Assembly (NCBI GenBank): GCA_036186865.1
Contig: AP025067.1
Span: forward strand, 15,045,778 to 15,109,777
Direction of reading: 5' to 3'
Length of the DNA: 64,000 bases
DNA from: Eustoma russellianum
Lineage: Eukaryota; Streptophyta; Magnoliopsida; Gentianales; Gentianaceae
Position 1 is the first letter of the stretch, and every line of letters starts with the position of its first letter. Under the pieces are notes generated by a model. The model was not told the origin of the DNA, searched no databases, and saw nothing but the letters and a program-made list of their open reading frames with translations. Below, piece after piece: positions 10,059 to 20,603 of the stretch. A program made the translations under genes and the position numbers.

Positions 10059-11355
10059 TGTAGAGATAAGAGGGTTTGAGTGATTTCAAAATAAGCAACT
10101 TGAATGTTTATATATATGTATAAACGTATACATATATAAATGTGTACATGTATGCATGATAACTTGCCATTACTTGCCTTATTTAGCTTATATATTATGT
10201 TGCCGTACTAACGAGCCATGAAGCATTAAAGCTTACATCATATGGCAAACATTTGTTGAGTTTATACTATTTTCAGGTGCCACCATTAATGAACTAAAGT
10301 AGTTCATTAAGTGAAGTGCTTAGTTTAATAGACTAAGTAGTTCATTAAAGGAAGATTCATTTGGAAAAGGCACAAAGGCAACAAGGCCAAGGAAGGAAAG
10401 TTCTCTCCTCCTCCACATCTTATTAAACACGCCACATTTATATATATACACTATATATTTTCAGATTTTTTAAATAAAGGCACATGCACATGTGTTCCAA
10501 CGTACTACCGACACGTTATATATCTTACGTACGTACGTTAACGTCACACCACTATACTTAACTCATATTTATGAGTATATTCAGGTCTTATATCATATGA
10601 TATAAGATATGGTGATGACAAATTAAATACGACACGATAAAAGGTTCTAAACCGAAATTTGTCGTATCGGGCGAATACCGAAACTTCGCCAACGTGTCAC
10701 GTACTTGCCATAAATAAATGGCCAGCCCATATACATCAAAAAAATGATGAAAATTTCGTGCTACACATGGTGTGATCAGCCAAAAATACTTTCCATATTG
10801 GCACACACAAATCACCCCACATTTAGGCCAAAATGTGAAGATTCCAATTTTAATTTTGTCACATGTTTATGGTACCACTTTAAATCAGCCAAGTGCTGAA
10901 ATTTAAAGTATACATTATATATATTATGTATAACATAATATATATATCATGTGCAAAAGTTGGAATTTAAATAAGAGAAAAATCGGGTAATCGATAAATA
11001 TCGAAAGTTCGGTTTTCTACGCACATAACATGGAACGTTTTTCTTGAACATCATGTGACACGTATCTAGACACTTTTTACATATAATATACATCTTAAAG
11101 TGTTCTAGAAAATTAAATTAAGGGCTGATTGGAATATTACATGTGTGTATTATTAAATGTGCACTATTTTACAAAGTTAGCAAAAATAAATTTCAGCTCA
11201 TGTACATACACATTCCAACGTTACTACAGCTGAGATGGAGCACATGTGGAGCCTTGTTGGCATATTGATTGGTCAAGGATCAATCATACAATGTTGATGA
11301 ATCAAAGAGAGAAGCTACAAAAGGTAAGTATTCAACATATACCTCTCTTATGTCA

Positions 11356-11376
11356 CATGCTGAAAATTTCAGCATG
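11356..11376. repeat. LTR palindrome 1 (5' LTR)
   Basis: CATGCTGAAAATTTCAGCATG, a near-perfect 21-bp palindrome, also at 16,675-16,695 in the other LTR. Confidence 0.9.
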
Positions 11377-11510
11377 CTACACACATCTTGGCCGATTTCT
11401 TCATGGCTAAGATAACATATTTTGTCAATTTTTATTAAAGGATTAATTGAAGATGTTATGGAAATGATTTGAATATTATGTAAGGTAATTAAGTGTGATA
11501 TTTTACATAT

Positions 11511-11540
11511 CACACATGCTGAAATTTTTCAGCATGTGTG
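11511..11540. repeat. LTR palindrome 2 (5' LTR)
   Basis: Perfect 14-base arms CACACATGCTGAAA and TTTCAGCATGTGTG separated by TT. It is repeated at 16,830-16,859. It is the longest of the three LTR palindromes. Confidence 0.92.
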
Positions 11541-11687
11541 AAGGTTGTGGTGGCCGAATTTTACACTCTTATTGTGTCCAAGTTTATTCTTCAATTGTTA
11601 GCAAGACTTACCATATATGATTGATTCATTTTTATGATAAAACTTCAAAGGAAAATGGTAAATAATCTGATTTTACTCCATAATGCA

Positions 11688-11708
11688 CATGCTGAAAAAT
11701 TCAGCATG
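11688..11708. repeat. LTR palindrome 3 (5' LTR)
   Basis: CATGCTGAA-AAA-TTCAGCATG, nine-base arms around three bases, repeated at 17,007-17,027 in the other LTR. Confidence 0.9.
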
Positions 11709-13115
11709 GCAAGATACTTATGGCCGATTTTTTGAGCTTGAAAAGCAGAGATTTCTTGTCTTGCAATTTATGATGAAATATTTGACTTATGGTATGATTT
11801 TATGATTGATATTGGCACATGTTTAAAGTGTTAATCTCAGATTTTTTCCATGTCATCTTGATGACAACATTGAGCCAATAAAGAGGTGCCAAGTAAGCGA
11901 AGACTAAATGATGATCCAATAGAATGATGCCAAGTAAGCAAGGCATTGTCACCATGATGTCTTACACTCTCTCAAGCACTTAGAAGGAAATTTTCAAGAG
12001 GGGAGAAGGCTCCATAGGGACGGCTGCAATCTATAAGGAAGGAAGAGGAGAACAAACAAAAACAAGAACAAGAATTGCATTCCAAAGTGATCAAATTGCC
12101 AAGCTCTTCTTCCCATCTTCTTTCTTTCTCTTTTCATGTAAAGCCTATTGTATTCATATTCTTTCAATCTTGAATAGGCTTGAGATAAACCACCATTCAT
12201 TCATCTTTGTAAAAGATTGATCAAGGTGTGATCAATCTTCATTCTAGCGAGGTGGTGGTGTTCGTGTGAATTGTACTCGTCATACAAGGTTTGTAAAGGG
12301 TTGGAGTTAGGTGTAACTCTATCAACCCTGCGGTAAGGTGTACTGCGTGTGTGTGATTAGTGTGAACCAAGGAAGGTGTTCCTTGAAGACTGGAGTAGGT
12401 TGTTTATAACCGAACCAGTATAAAATTATTGGTGTCATTTACTTTCAGCACTGATTTTCTGTTTCAGCACTGTTTACTGTTTTTAATCACGTTCGTAAAA
12501 ATCGTAAACGAATTTCAAAAATTACGAAACTTTCAGAAAACATAGTCACACGTTCTAGGGTTCTTTTGGCGCAAGTTTCAACCCTTTTGGACAAGTATAA
12601 ATCATTCAAACGTCCAAAGTTCTGAGACTAGTGCAGTCTGATTTTCAGGCTTGCAAAGGTTGAGACTTTGATCGTATTTGACTAACTTCCCAAAAGAATA
12701 TTTCAAAACTGTTTCAACCCATTTAAATATAACATATAAGGGGTTAGTGGTTAAATTTTCGAAGCATTTGGAGTTGTGTAAAAATTGGAATAAATTTTTC
12801 AAATCAGTGTATCGGTTCTGGCAGATTTGCGCAATCTGACCACCAACAAATTTTCAAGGGGTTAGAGGTTGAATTTAAATCTGAAATTTTTAGGAGATAC
12901 TCATAACATCTGAGTCTAAGTTCTCTCCAAATTTCAGAATTTTTGAAGGCCTAAAACCTAGTTTTCAAAACGTTTAAAAACTGGTCCTGAAAACAGAAAC
13001 TGTTTTCAGAACTTGAATTGTTCAAGTTTAAAGAAATTTTAAAAACCACATTTTCCGCACCCACTATTCAACCCCCCTCCCCCCCCTTCTAGTGGTGCCT
13101 TGCAGATCCTACAAT

Positions 13116-13127
13116 TGGTATCAGAGC
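13116..13127 (+). promoter_or_regulatory. TR-GAG primer-binding site
   Basis: TGGTATCAGAGC, two bases after the LTR end, is complementary to the 3' end of initiator methionine tRNA. This is the usual minus-strand primer of plant LTR retrotransposons. Confidence 0.93.
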
Positions 13128-13167
13128 GCAGGAACACTCACTTCAAAGAATCCAACGATTCCGTGAG

Positions 13168-14631
13168 ATGGCAACCACAACCGTGCAAGAAGGAATGTCA
13201 ACCATAAGGCTTCCTCTTTTTGACGGTGAGTCCTTCATTCAATGGAAGGTAAGAATGAAACTTTTCTTTATGGCAATAGACATTGATCTTTGGTCCATTA
13301 TAGAAGATGGTCCTTTTGTCCCATCTAAGTTGTCCACTGTAGACGGAGTCACATTAGAAGTCGTTAAAACTAGACAAGAATATACAAGTGATGATAAAAA
13401 GAAACTTAGCATGAATGCTAAAGCCATGCAACTATTATTAAACGGCCTAAGTAAAAGTGAGGCTAGTTACGTGTCAAATTGTTCTAGTGCTCAAGAGATG
13501 TGGCATATTCTTGAAATGAAACATGAAGGGACTAGCCAAGTAAAGGAGTCCAAAATTAATATGCTTATGTCCACACTTGAGTCCTTTAAACTATTGCCAA
13601 ATGAGTCTATTGTTGACATGGATTTACGCTTGACTAACATTTACAATTCTCTTGAGTCTCTTGGCAAAGCCTTCACTATGCAGGAAAAGGTACAAAAGGT
13701 CTTGCGAAGCCTTCCATCCGAGTGGGATCCTAAAGTAACGGCCATAGAAGAAAGCAAAGAGACCAAATCGATTAAAATGGAAGAACTAATCGGATCACTT
13801 AAGGTATATGAAAACAAACTTGCTTTAAGACATTCTGAATCCATTTCTAATAATGATAGGGCTATAGCATTTAAATCAAATGAATACGTCGTAGATGATA
13901 GTGACACAGATTCCGATGATGAGGACTTAATCACAATGGCTAAAAGATTAAGAAAAATATTGAGAAAATCGATTAAACATAAGTCTACCTCATCTAAGGA
14001 TCATAAAAATAAAAATAAGGAAATAAAGTGCTATGAATGCGGCAAACTTGGACATCTATCATATGACTGCCCTAATAAAGAAAAACAAACAAACAAATAC
14101 CCTGACAAGGATCGGAACAAGAATAGACTCGTCTCAGAACCTAAGCAAAGGAGAAGAGCATTCAAAGCCTCCACTTGGAGTGACACATCCGACTCTGAGA
14201 CTGATGATACGGAAGAACACAAGGCACAAGTATGCTTTACATCTAAAGCATCAAATGAGGTATCTTGCGACTCTGATTCCGATTCTGAATGTTCATACGA
14301 TGATTTATTTAGTCAATATTTAGAATTGCATAAGTTTTCAAAGACTCTTGCAAAAGAAAAGAAGCGATTAATTGAAGATAAGAAATTGTTAGAATCTTCT
14401 AACAAAGATCTTGTGTCTCAATTAAACGATTCAAAAGAAGAGTCGTCATGCATTATAAATTCATTAAAATCTGAAATTTCATCATTGTCATCAGAGAACA
14501 TTGAATTGAAATCCGAGATTTCAAACTTGAAATCAAGGAATGCGCATGTAGAGAAAAAGGTGAAACAATTTGATACGAGATCCAACATGCTAGATCGCAT
14601 TATTTTATCACAAAAACATGACAGTGATTAA
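13168..14631 (+). CDS. Copia/Sirevirus-like Gag, N-terminal 487 residues
   Basis: The ATG follows the PBS by 40 bases. The protein begins with a copia-type Gag domain: LPLFDGESFIQWKVRMKLF, AKAMQLLLNGLSKSE, EMWHILEMKHEGTSQVK and QKVLRSLPSEWDPKV. One CCHC zinc knuckle CYECGKLGHLSYDC lies at residues 288-301. An acidic Ser/Asp-rich stretch follows, then a long coiled coil (about residues 380-485, rich in K, E, L, S). It should assemble the virus-like particle and bind element RNA in the cytoplasm. The frame stops at TAA 14,629-14,631 but stays open in the same frame to 15,132. The stop may therefore be a mutation in a longer Gag. Confidence 0.9.
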   Translation: MATTTVQEGMSTIRLPLFDGESFIQWKVRMKLFFMAIDIDLWSIIEDGPFVPSKLSTVDGVTLEVVKTRQEYTSDDKKKLSMNAKAMQLLLNGLSKSEASYVSNCSSAQEMWHILEMKHEGTSQVKESKINMLMSTLESFKLLPNESIVDMDLRLTNIYNSLESLGKAFTMQEKVQKVLRSLPSEWDPKVTAIEESKETKSIKMEELIGSLKVYENKLALRHSESISNNDRAIAFKSNEYVVDDSDTDSDDEDLITMAKRLRKILRKSIKHKSTSSKDHKNKNKEIKCYECGKLGHLSYDCPNKEKQTNKYPDKDRNKNRLVSEPKQRRRAFKASTWSDTSDSETDDTEEHKAQVCFTSKASNEVSCDSDSDSECSYDDLFSQYLELHKFSKTLAKEKKRLIEDKKLLESSNKDLVSQLNDSKEESSCIINSLKSEISSLSSENIELKSEISNLKSRNAHVEKKVKQFDTRSNMLDRIILSQKHDSD

Positions 14632-15132
14632 ACTGGATTAGGATACAACAAGACAAACGATGCATCATCTAAACCATCCAAGTTTGTTTTGTCTAAGAAA
14701 GTAGACACATCAAAGGCATACGTAGCGCCTAAAATAAAGCAAAAACCTCCTCTCCCCACATCTCGTCATATCTCTTCTTCATCTCATACGAAGTATAATT
14801 ATGTGCCATATAAATATGAGAAGAAGACTAGTAAACCATTTATCTTATCTCATCGTGCTTCTTATCATACAAAGAGAAATCACATGCCATATAGAAAGCC
14901 ACTGATGCATATGCGACATTCATATCATAAAAATGCATCTAGATCACTCCCCGTGCATGCAAACCAAAAACGAAAACCATACTATATGCATGATGGGATT
15001 CTTGGCCAAAGGCCAAACGCATTTTCCCCCAACGGATACTATGTTGCATTTTCATCATCTTTCTCACCTTTTGGAAGACTTAGAAAGGTCACCCAAATTT
15101 GGGTACCAAAAGGGACATTTTCAAAGGGTTGA
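14632..15132 (+). pseudogene. Gag C-terminal extension after the TAA
   Basis: This is in frame with the Gag ORF and has no further stop until 15,132. It starts TGLGYNKTND and then becomes basic, rich in Tyr, His, Lys and Ser, ending QIWVPKGTFSKG. A WVPKG-type ending lies at the Gag/Pol boundary of related copia elements (established family knowledge, recalled). In this element the boundary leads straight into the PPT region and the LTR, showing where pol is missing. Whether it is translated from the first internal Met (14,689) is unknown. Confidence 0.7.
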
Positions 15133-15378
15133 ATAAACAACCCTTACGAACGCACATATATGAAATACATGATTTCTTTTCTTCTTTACAGGCATCTTTT
15201 GATTTGCTTTCTAAAATAAAGGGGGAGAGAAAGCATGATTTAAGGGGGAGAGAGATACCGATTGCATAAATCAAGGGGGAGTGGATTCGAGTTTTGAATT
15301 TATGCATAATTCAAGGGGGAGAGATAGCATTTAAATCATGTACACAAGTTATTTTGAAAATCATCAAAAGGGGGAGAT
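15133..15378 (+). promoter_or_regulatory. Array of five polypurine tracts, last one at the LTR edge
   Basis: AAGGGGGAG-type tracts start at about 15,218, 15,242, 15,273, 15,313 and 15,366. The last, AAAAGGGGGAGAT, abuts the 3' LTR and is the functional-type PPT. Repeated tracts of this kind are a known Sirevirus trait. No gene is visible in these 246 bases. Confidence 0.85.
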
Positions 15379-18300
15379 TGTAGAGATAAGAGGGTTTGAG
15401 TGATTTCAAAATAAGCAACTTGAATGTTTATATATATGTATAAACGTATACATATATAAATGTGTACATGTATGCATGATAACTTGCCATTACTTGCCTT
15501 ATTTAGCTTATATATTATGTTGCCGTACTAACGAGCCATGAAGCATTAAAGCTTACATCATATGGCGAACATTTGTTGAGTTTATACTATTTTCAGGTGC
15601 CACCATTAATGAACTAAAGTAGTTCATTAAGTGAAGTGCTTAGTTTAATAAACTAAGTAGTTCATTAAAGGAAGATTCATTTGGAAAAGGCACAAAGGCA
15701 ACAAGGCCAAGGAAGGAAAGTTCTCTCCTCCTCCCCATCTTATTAAACACGCCACATTTATATATATACACTCTATATTTTCAGATTTTTTAAATAAAGG
15801 CACATACACATCTGTTCCAACGTACTACCGACACGTTATATATCTTACGTACGTACGTTAACGTCACACCACTATACTTAACTCATATTTTTGAGTATAT
15901 TCAGGTCTTATATCATATGATATAAGATATGGTGATGACAAATTAAATACGACACGATAAAAGGTTCTAAACCGAAATTTGTCGTATCGGGCTAATACCG
16001 AAACTTCGCCAACGTGTCACGTACTTGCCATAAATAAATGGCCAGCCCATATACATCAAAAAAATGATGAAAATTTCTTGCTACACATGTTGTGATCAGC
16101 CAAAAATACTTTCCATGTTGGCACACACAAATCACCCCACATTTAGGCCAAAATGTGAAGATTCCAATTTTAATTTTGTCACATGTTTATGGTACCACTT
16201 TAAATCAGCCAAGTGCTGAAATTTAAAGTATATATTATATATATTATGTATAACATAATATATATATCATGTGCAAAAGTTGGAATTTAAATAAGAGAAA
16301 AATCGGGTAATCGATAAATATCGAAAGTTCGGTTTTCTACGCACATAACATGGAACGTTTTCTTGAACATCATGTGACACGTATCTAGACACTTTTTACA
16401 TATAATATACATCTTAAAGTGTTCTAGAAAATTAAATTAAGGGCTGATTGGAATATTACATGTGTGTATTATTAAATGTGCACTATTTTACAAAGTTAGC
16501 AAAAATAAATTTCAGCACATGTACATACACATTCCAACGTTACTACAGCTGAGATGGAGCACATGTGGAGCCTTGTTGGCATATTGATTGGTCAAGGATC
16601 AATCATACAATGTTGATGAATCAAAGAGAGAAGCTACAAAAGGTAAGTATTCAACATATACCTCTCTTATGTCACATGCTGAAAATTTCAGCATGCTACA
16701 CACATCTTGGCCGATTTCTTCATGGCTAAGATAACATATTTTGTCAATTTTTATTAAAGGATTAATTGAAGCTGTTATGGAAATGATTTGAATATTATGT
16801 AAGGTAATTAAGTGTGATATTTTACATATCACACATGCTGAAATTTTTCAGCATGTGTGAAGGTTGTGGTGGCCGAATTTTACACTCTTATTGTGTCCAA
16901 GTTCATTCTTCAATTGTTAGCAAGACTTACCATATATGATTGATTCATTTTTATGATAAAAATTCAAAGGAAAATGGTAAATAATCTGATTTTACTCCAT
17001 AATGCACATGCTGAAAAATTCAGCATGGCAAGATACTTATGGCCGATTTTTTGAGCTTGAAAAGGAGAGATTTCTTGTCTTGCAATTTATGATGAAATAT
17101 TTGACTTATGGTATGATTTTATGATTGATATTGGCACATGTTTAAAGTGTTAATCTCAGATTTTTTCCATGTCATCTTGATGACAATATTGAGCCAATAA
17201 AGAGGTGCCAAGTAAGCGAAGACTAAATGATGATCCAATAGAATGATGCCAAGTAAGCAAGGCATTGTCACCATGATGTCTTGCACTCTCTCAAGCACTT
17301 AGAAGGAAATTTTCAAGAGGGGAGAAGGCTCCATAGGGACGGCTGCAATCTATAAGGAAGGAAGAGGAGAACAAACAAAAACAAGAACAAGAATTGCATT
17401 CCAAAGTGATCAAATTGCCAAGCTCTTCTTCCCATCTTCTTTCTTTCTCTTTTCATGTAAAGCCTATTGTATTCATATTCTTTCAATCTTGAATAGGCTT
17501 GAGATAAACCACCATTCATTCATCTTTGTAAAAGATTGATCAAGGTGTGATCAATCTTCATTCTAGCGAGGTGGTGGTGTTCGTGTGAATTGTACTCGTC
17601 ATACAAGGTTTGTAAAGGGTTGGAGTTAGGTGTAACTCTATCAACCCTGCGGTAAGGTGTACTGCGTGTGTGTGATTAGTGTGAACCAAGGAAGGTGTTC
17701 CTTGAAGACTGGAGTAGGTTGTTTATAACCGAACCAGTATAAAATTATTGGTGTCATTTACTTTCAGCATTGATTTTCTGTTTCAGCACTGTTTACTGTT
17801 TTTAATCACATTCGTAAAAATAGTAAACGAATTTCAAAAATTACGAAACTTTCAGAAAACATAGTCACACGTTCTAGGGTTCTTTTGGCGCAAGTTTCAA
17901 CCCTTTTGGACAAGTATAAATCATTCAAACGTCCAAAGTTCTGAGACTAGTGCAGTCTGATTTTCAGGCTTGCAAAGGTTGAGACTTTGATCGTATTTGA
18001 CTAACTTCCCAAAAGAATATTTCAAAACTGATTCAACCCATTTAAATGTAACATATAAGGGGTTAGTGGTTAAATTTTCAAAGCATTTGGAGTTGTGTAA
18101 AAATTGGAATAAATTTTTCAAATCAGTGTATCGGTTCTGGCAGATTTGCGCAATCTGACCACCAACGAATTTTCAAGGGGTTAGAGGTTGAATTTAAATC
18201 TGAAATTTTTAGGAGATACTCATAACATCTGATTCTAAGTTCTCTCCAAATTTCAGAATTTTTGAAGGCCTACAACCTAGTTTTCAAAATGTTTTAAAAC

Positions 18301-18428
18301 TGGTCCTGAAAACAGAAACTGTTTTCAGAACTTGAATTGTTCAAGTTTAAAGAAATTTTAAAAACCACATTTTCCGCACCCACTATTCAACCCCCTCCCC
18401 CTTCTAGTGGTGCCTTGCAGATCCTACA
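15379..18428 (+). repeat. TR-GAG 3' LTR
   Basis: 3,050 bp, same ends as the left LTR (TGTAGAGATAAG ... GCAGATCCTACA) and followed by the CTCTC duplication. Differences from the left LTR are scattered single bases, small indels and C-tract length. All three palindromes are conserved (16,675; 16,830; 17,007). Confidence 0.93.
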
Positions 18429-18433
18429 CTCTC
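18429..18433. repeat. Target-site duplication CTCTC (right copy)
   Basis: Matches 10,054-10,058. After it the interrupted Gypsy-1 gag resumes. Confidence 0.9.
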
Positions 18434-19122
18434 ATAATTGTTTGGGATAAAACGTTGTCTCATTTCAAACTTCATTTCTTCCCAAGTGGCAATTTGCGGT
18501 TGTCTTGTCTTAATTCTATTTCGACATAAATTTGTCCACCAATTTAGTGCATAACCAGAAAACTCAATAGAAGCGTACCTCACGTTTTGTAATTCACTAT
18601 AGTTGGCACAAGAAAAGATTAAATCCACTTTTGTTTCTCATTCCAAATATTCCTCCGCATTACTTTTACCATAAAACGTGGGAATATTGATTTTGGTTTT
18701 GAGAAAATCGTCATCTTGTGGGAAAAGGGGATTTTGGTGTCTTTGGTAACCACGGGGAGGGTGGTCATCAAAGTCATAATCATCATGCTCATATGGAATG
18801 TAATCATCATTGTACCTTCTTGGAGCGTACCTTGTTGGTTGTGTTGGAGGGACAAACCTTCTTGCCTCGATGTGTGGTGGTCTAAGGTTGTCATCCTCAA
18901 CTTCTTCTGGGGGTGACGCCTTGGTTGTGGCATGGGGACGGCCATGCTTGTGCCCTGGCCATCAGTTGTCTTGTAGCTCTGTTCAACATCCTCCAATCGA
19001 TGTTTGATCACCTCATTGTCATGCATGAGCTTCTTTAACATTTTCAGCATTTGTTGTTGCATGTTGTCCACTGTCTTGGCTTCCTTTGATTTGCTAGAAG
19101 CAGAATGAGTGCTGCTCTCCAT
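18434..19122 (-). pseudogene. Gypsy-1 Gag N-terminal part
   Basis: The ATG at 19,122-19,120 begins MESSTHSASSKSKEAK, followed by a Gln/Lys/Met-rich helix that looks coiled (NMQQQMLKMLKKLMHDNEV). A frameshift follows a Pro/Arg-rich linker. The other frame ends with DLIFSCANYSELQNVRYASI, GYALNWWTNL and TWEEMKFEMRQRFIPNNYE, the core Retrotrans_gag domain, ending at the CTCTC duplication. The same Gag core is at 58,642-58,850. The start is chosen because an acceptor-like splice site lies just upstream and other family members have the same layout. Confidence 0.83.
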
Positions 19123-19200
19123 TGTACCTAAGGAATTGAAACGAAAACAAAAAGAAAAAGGAAAGAAGCAAACTAACACAAAGAGAAACAAACGTTAAGT
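19123..19200 (-). promoter_or_regulatory. Candidate 3' splice site just before the Gypsy-1 gag ATG
   Basis: On the minus strand a pyrimidine-rich run ends in TTCCTTAG, then GTACAATG opens gag. Element-2 (TTTTGCAG, GTTCACAATG, 26,366-26,384) and Gypsy-4 (GGTTTCAG, GTTTAGATG, 39,027-39,048) have the same arrangement. Splicing itself is inference. Confidence 0.55.
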
Positions 19201-19977
19201 GATTAGTAAAAACAAACTATGAACACTCCTCTTTTCCACTCTCTTACCACTTTGTTTCTTGGATAACCTGAAGTTAAGAAGGCTCAAAGTGATTAATTAA
19301 GAAAGTGTTTTGCCAATGCTTCTCCAAATCACAACGATCTCCACTTGTTTCTCCCTTTTGCTTTCAAGTTGCACCAATTAGTGTCAAGGTAGGATCAAGC
19401 GAAATGGAAACAAACTTGAACTTTCTACCAAGATTCAAAGAAAATAAGCAACCAAAATTGATGTATAAGGCTGAACCAAAGATGAACTAAGGGTTGCCGT
19501 GAGCAATCTTTAGTTAATTTTGATTCTATGCACTTACTATCCACAAAATGGTTCAAGTCATGCAATAATCGAGCAACCAAGTGTGTGATTGGTTCAAGAA
19601 TAGCAGGATAAGGAGAATATGATGTGGGAGGATGGTTGTATGTAGCAAAAACGAAATACGCATCCAAGGTTCCCAATTCATTCAAAAAACCCTAACCCTA
19701 GAATTTGAATTTTGGTTCAATTCTGTCCTACACTTAGCCATTATCCAAATTGATCACACAAAGCATCAATTACCAACCCAAATAGTCATATATACCGAAC
19801 AATCAACTCCCAAAATCCCAATCCTGCAAATACCCAAAACGTTCAAAAAACCCTAAATCGAAAACCCTAACCATAATCCCATTTCTGCCCTACCCCAATT
19901 TCTCTCACTTTCTAAGGTTATTTTGTTGCAATTCAAGGTTGCAAACTACAATTTAAAGACATTGCACTATTCTTCAA
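19201..19977 (-). other. Gypsy-1 leader remnant, PBS missing
   Basis: No gene. This is a leader-type sequence shared in part with Element-2 and Gypsy-4, including the stem-loop at 19,494-19,506. Toward the LTR (19,847-19,977) it resembles Element-2 25,250-25,390 but in the opposite orientation relative to the element. No primer-binding site is seen; the junction with the truncated LTR at 19,978 appears to be a deletion. Confidence 0.65.
19494..19506 (-). promoter_or_regulatory. Conserved leader stem-loop (Gypsy-1 copy)
   Basis: On the minus strand TTGCT-CAC-GGCAA, a 5-bp stem (one G-U) with a 3-base loop, followed by CCC. Equivalents are at 25,704-25,716 and 38,656-38,668, with the stem kept through changed pairs. 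Confidence 0.55.
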
Positions 19978-20598
19978 TTGTGATCTCATCTTCCTTATCC
20001 TTCAATTGAAGAATAAGTCTTCTTGAAATTTAAGTCTCCAATTGGTTGAAATTTGAATTCAAATCATAGTTGAATTTAAATTCAAGTTTAGCTTTGAACT
20101 TAAATTCAATTTGATCATCATCCTTTTGCTTCAAAATGGTCGGCCCCCTTGTTGTATTTGGAGATGATTTTTGATTTCAATTTGAACAAGAGATTCCATC
20201 TTGGACACATTTGAATTTGTCTTTGTGGAGGCAAACATTCTCTTCAAGACAACATTCCTTTTGTCTCCCATGTTGCAACACACGGCCACCTTGTTGTTTT
20301 TGGGCCTTTATTTCATTTGGATCTTCCATGTACCTAATTTACCTACAAAGCAAACACATAAAAACAAAGATCACAAGAAAACAAGACAAAAACCAAAGTA
20401 ATGAACACACGCATGCTTATACACGCTCAAGGTGAAGGTTCAATAAAATGAACCCAAGGAATCTTAGATTCATGTTTAACATGCTTGTACAAGAAGGTGG
20501 CAACTTGATGACAAAGTTCTCTTGCCCTCCTTCTTGTCATAGGACCTTTGACCTCTTGATAGGATCCTTGATCCTCATCGGACCCTTGATCCTCATCA
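19978..20598 (-). repeat. Gypsy-1 5' LTR, truncated
   Basis: 621 bp aligned to 5,393-6,035 of the 3' LTR, beginning TGATGAGGATCAAGGG on the minus strand. The other roughly 0.8 kb of the LTR, including the TATA box and the LTR end next to the PBS, is missing, so this LTR cannot drive the element in the normal way. Confidence 0.88.
20427..20598 (-). pseudogene. LTR copy of the Gypsy-1 polyprotein tail
   Basis: An open frame from the LTR edge ends WVHFIEPSP and contains GPMTRRRARELCHQV, the same tail as at 5,866-6,035. In the 5' LTR it has no upstream pol to join, so it is only an LTR shadow of the coding tail. It is useful for comparison because it has stayed open. Confidence 0.75.
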
Positions 20599-20603
20599 CT
20601 TCC
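20599..20603. repeat. Target-site duplication CTTCC (right copy)
   Basis: Identical to 4,576-4,580; beyond it LINE-A resumes. Confidence 0.9.

Larger units (their letters stand above)
10059..13113 (+). repeat. TR-GAG 5' LTR
   Basis: 3,055 bp, starting TGTAGAGATAAG and ending GCAGATCCTACA. It aligns along its whole length with 15,379-18,428. It contains AT-rich tracts, three palindromes built on CATGCTGAAA/TTTCAGCATG, and short open frames repeated in both LTRs that show no recognisable protein. A pyrimidine tract (C-rich, about 13,073-13,089) lies close to the 3' end and differs in length between LTRs. Confidence 0.93.
10059..18428 (+). mobile_element. Non-autonomous Gag-only (TR-GAG) element, Sirevirus-like, nested in Gypsy-1
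   Basis: An 8.37-kb plus-strand LTR element with 3.05-kb LTRs, a 2.27-kb internal region, a PBS at the left LTR edge, a PPT at the right LTR edge and a perfect 5-bp target duplication. The only coding capacity is a copia-type Gag (13,168-15,132). There is no protease, integrase, RT or RNase H. The Gag with coiled coil, the repeated AAGGGGGAGA tracts and the palindromes in a long LTR resemble Sirevirus copia elements. Enzymes would have to come from a relative elsewhere. The LTRs look nearly identical by eye, suggesting a young insertion. Confidence 0.92.
4581..20598 (-). mobile_element. Gypsy-1, Ty3/gypsy LTR retrotransposon inserted in LINE-A
   Basis: The element is bounded on the plus strand by TG...CA and by CTTCC duplications, and is coded on the minus strand. 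Order from its 5' end (right): truncated LTR (20,598-19,978), leader, gag, protease, RT, RNase H, integrase, PPT, 3' LTR (6,035-4,581). Removing the 8.37-kb nested element at 10,059-18,428 leaves about 7.6 kb. Domain order RT-RNase H-integrase places it in Ty3/gypsy. I see no chromodomain, and the finer lineage is not assigned. Stops and frameshifts in pol, a mutated protease motif and a shortened 5' LTR make it inactive. Confidence 0.93.

Noticed and set aside
11994..12200. Repeated 68-residue frame also at 17,313-17,519
   Set aside because: It repeats only because both copies are in the two LTRs; it has no domain and is AT/AG-biased.
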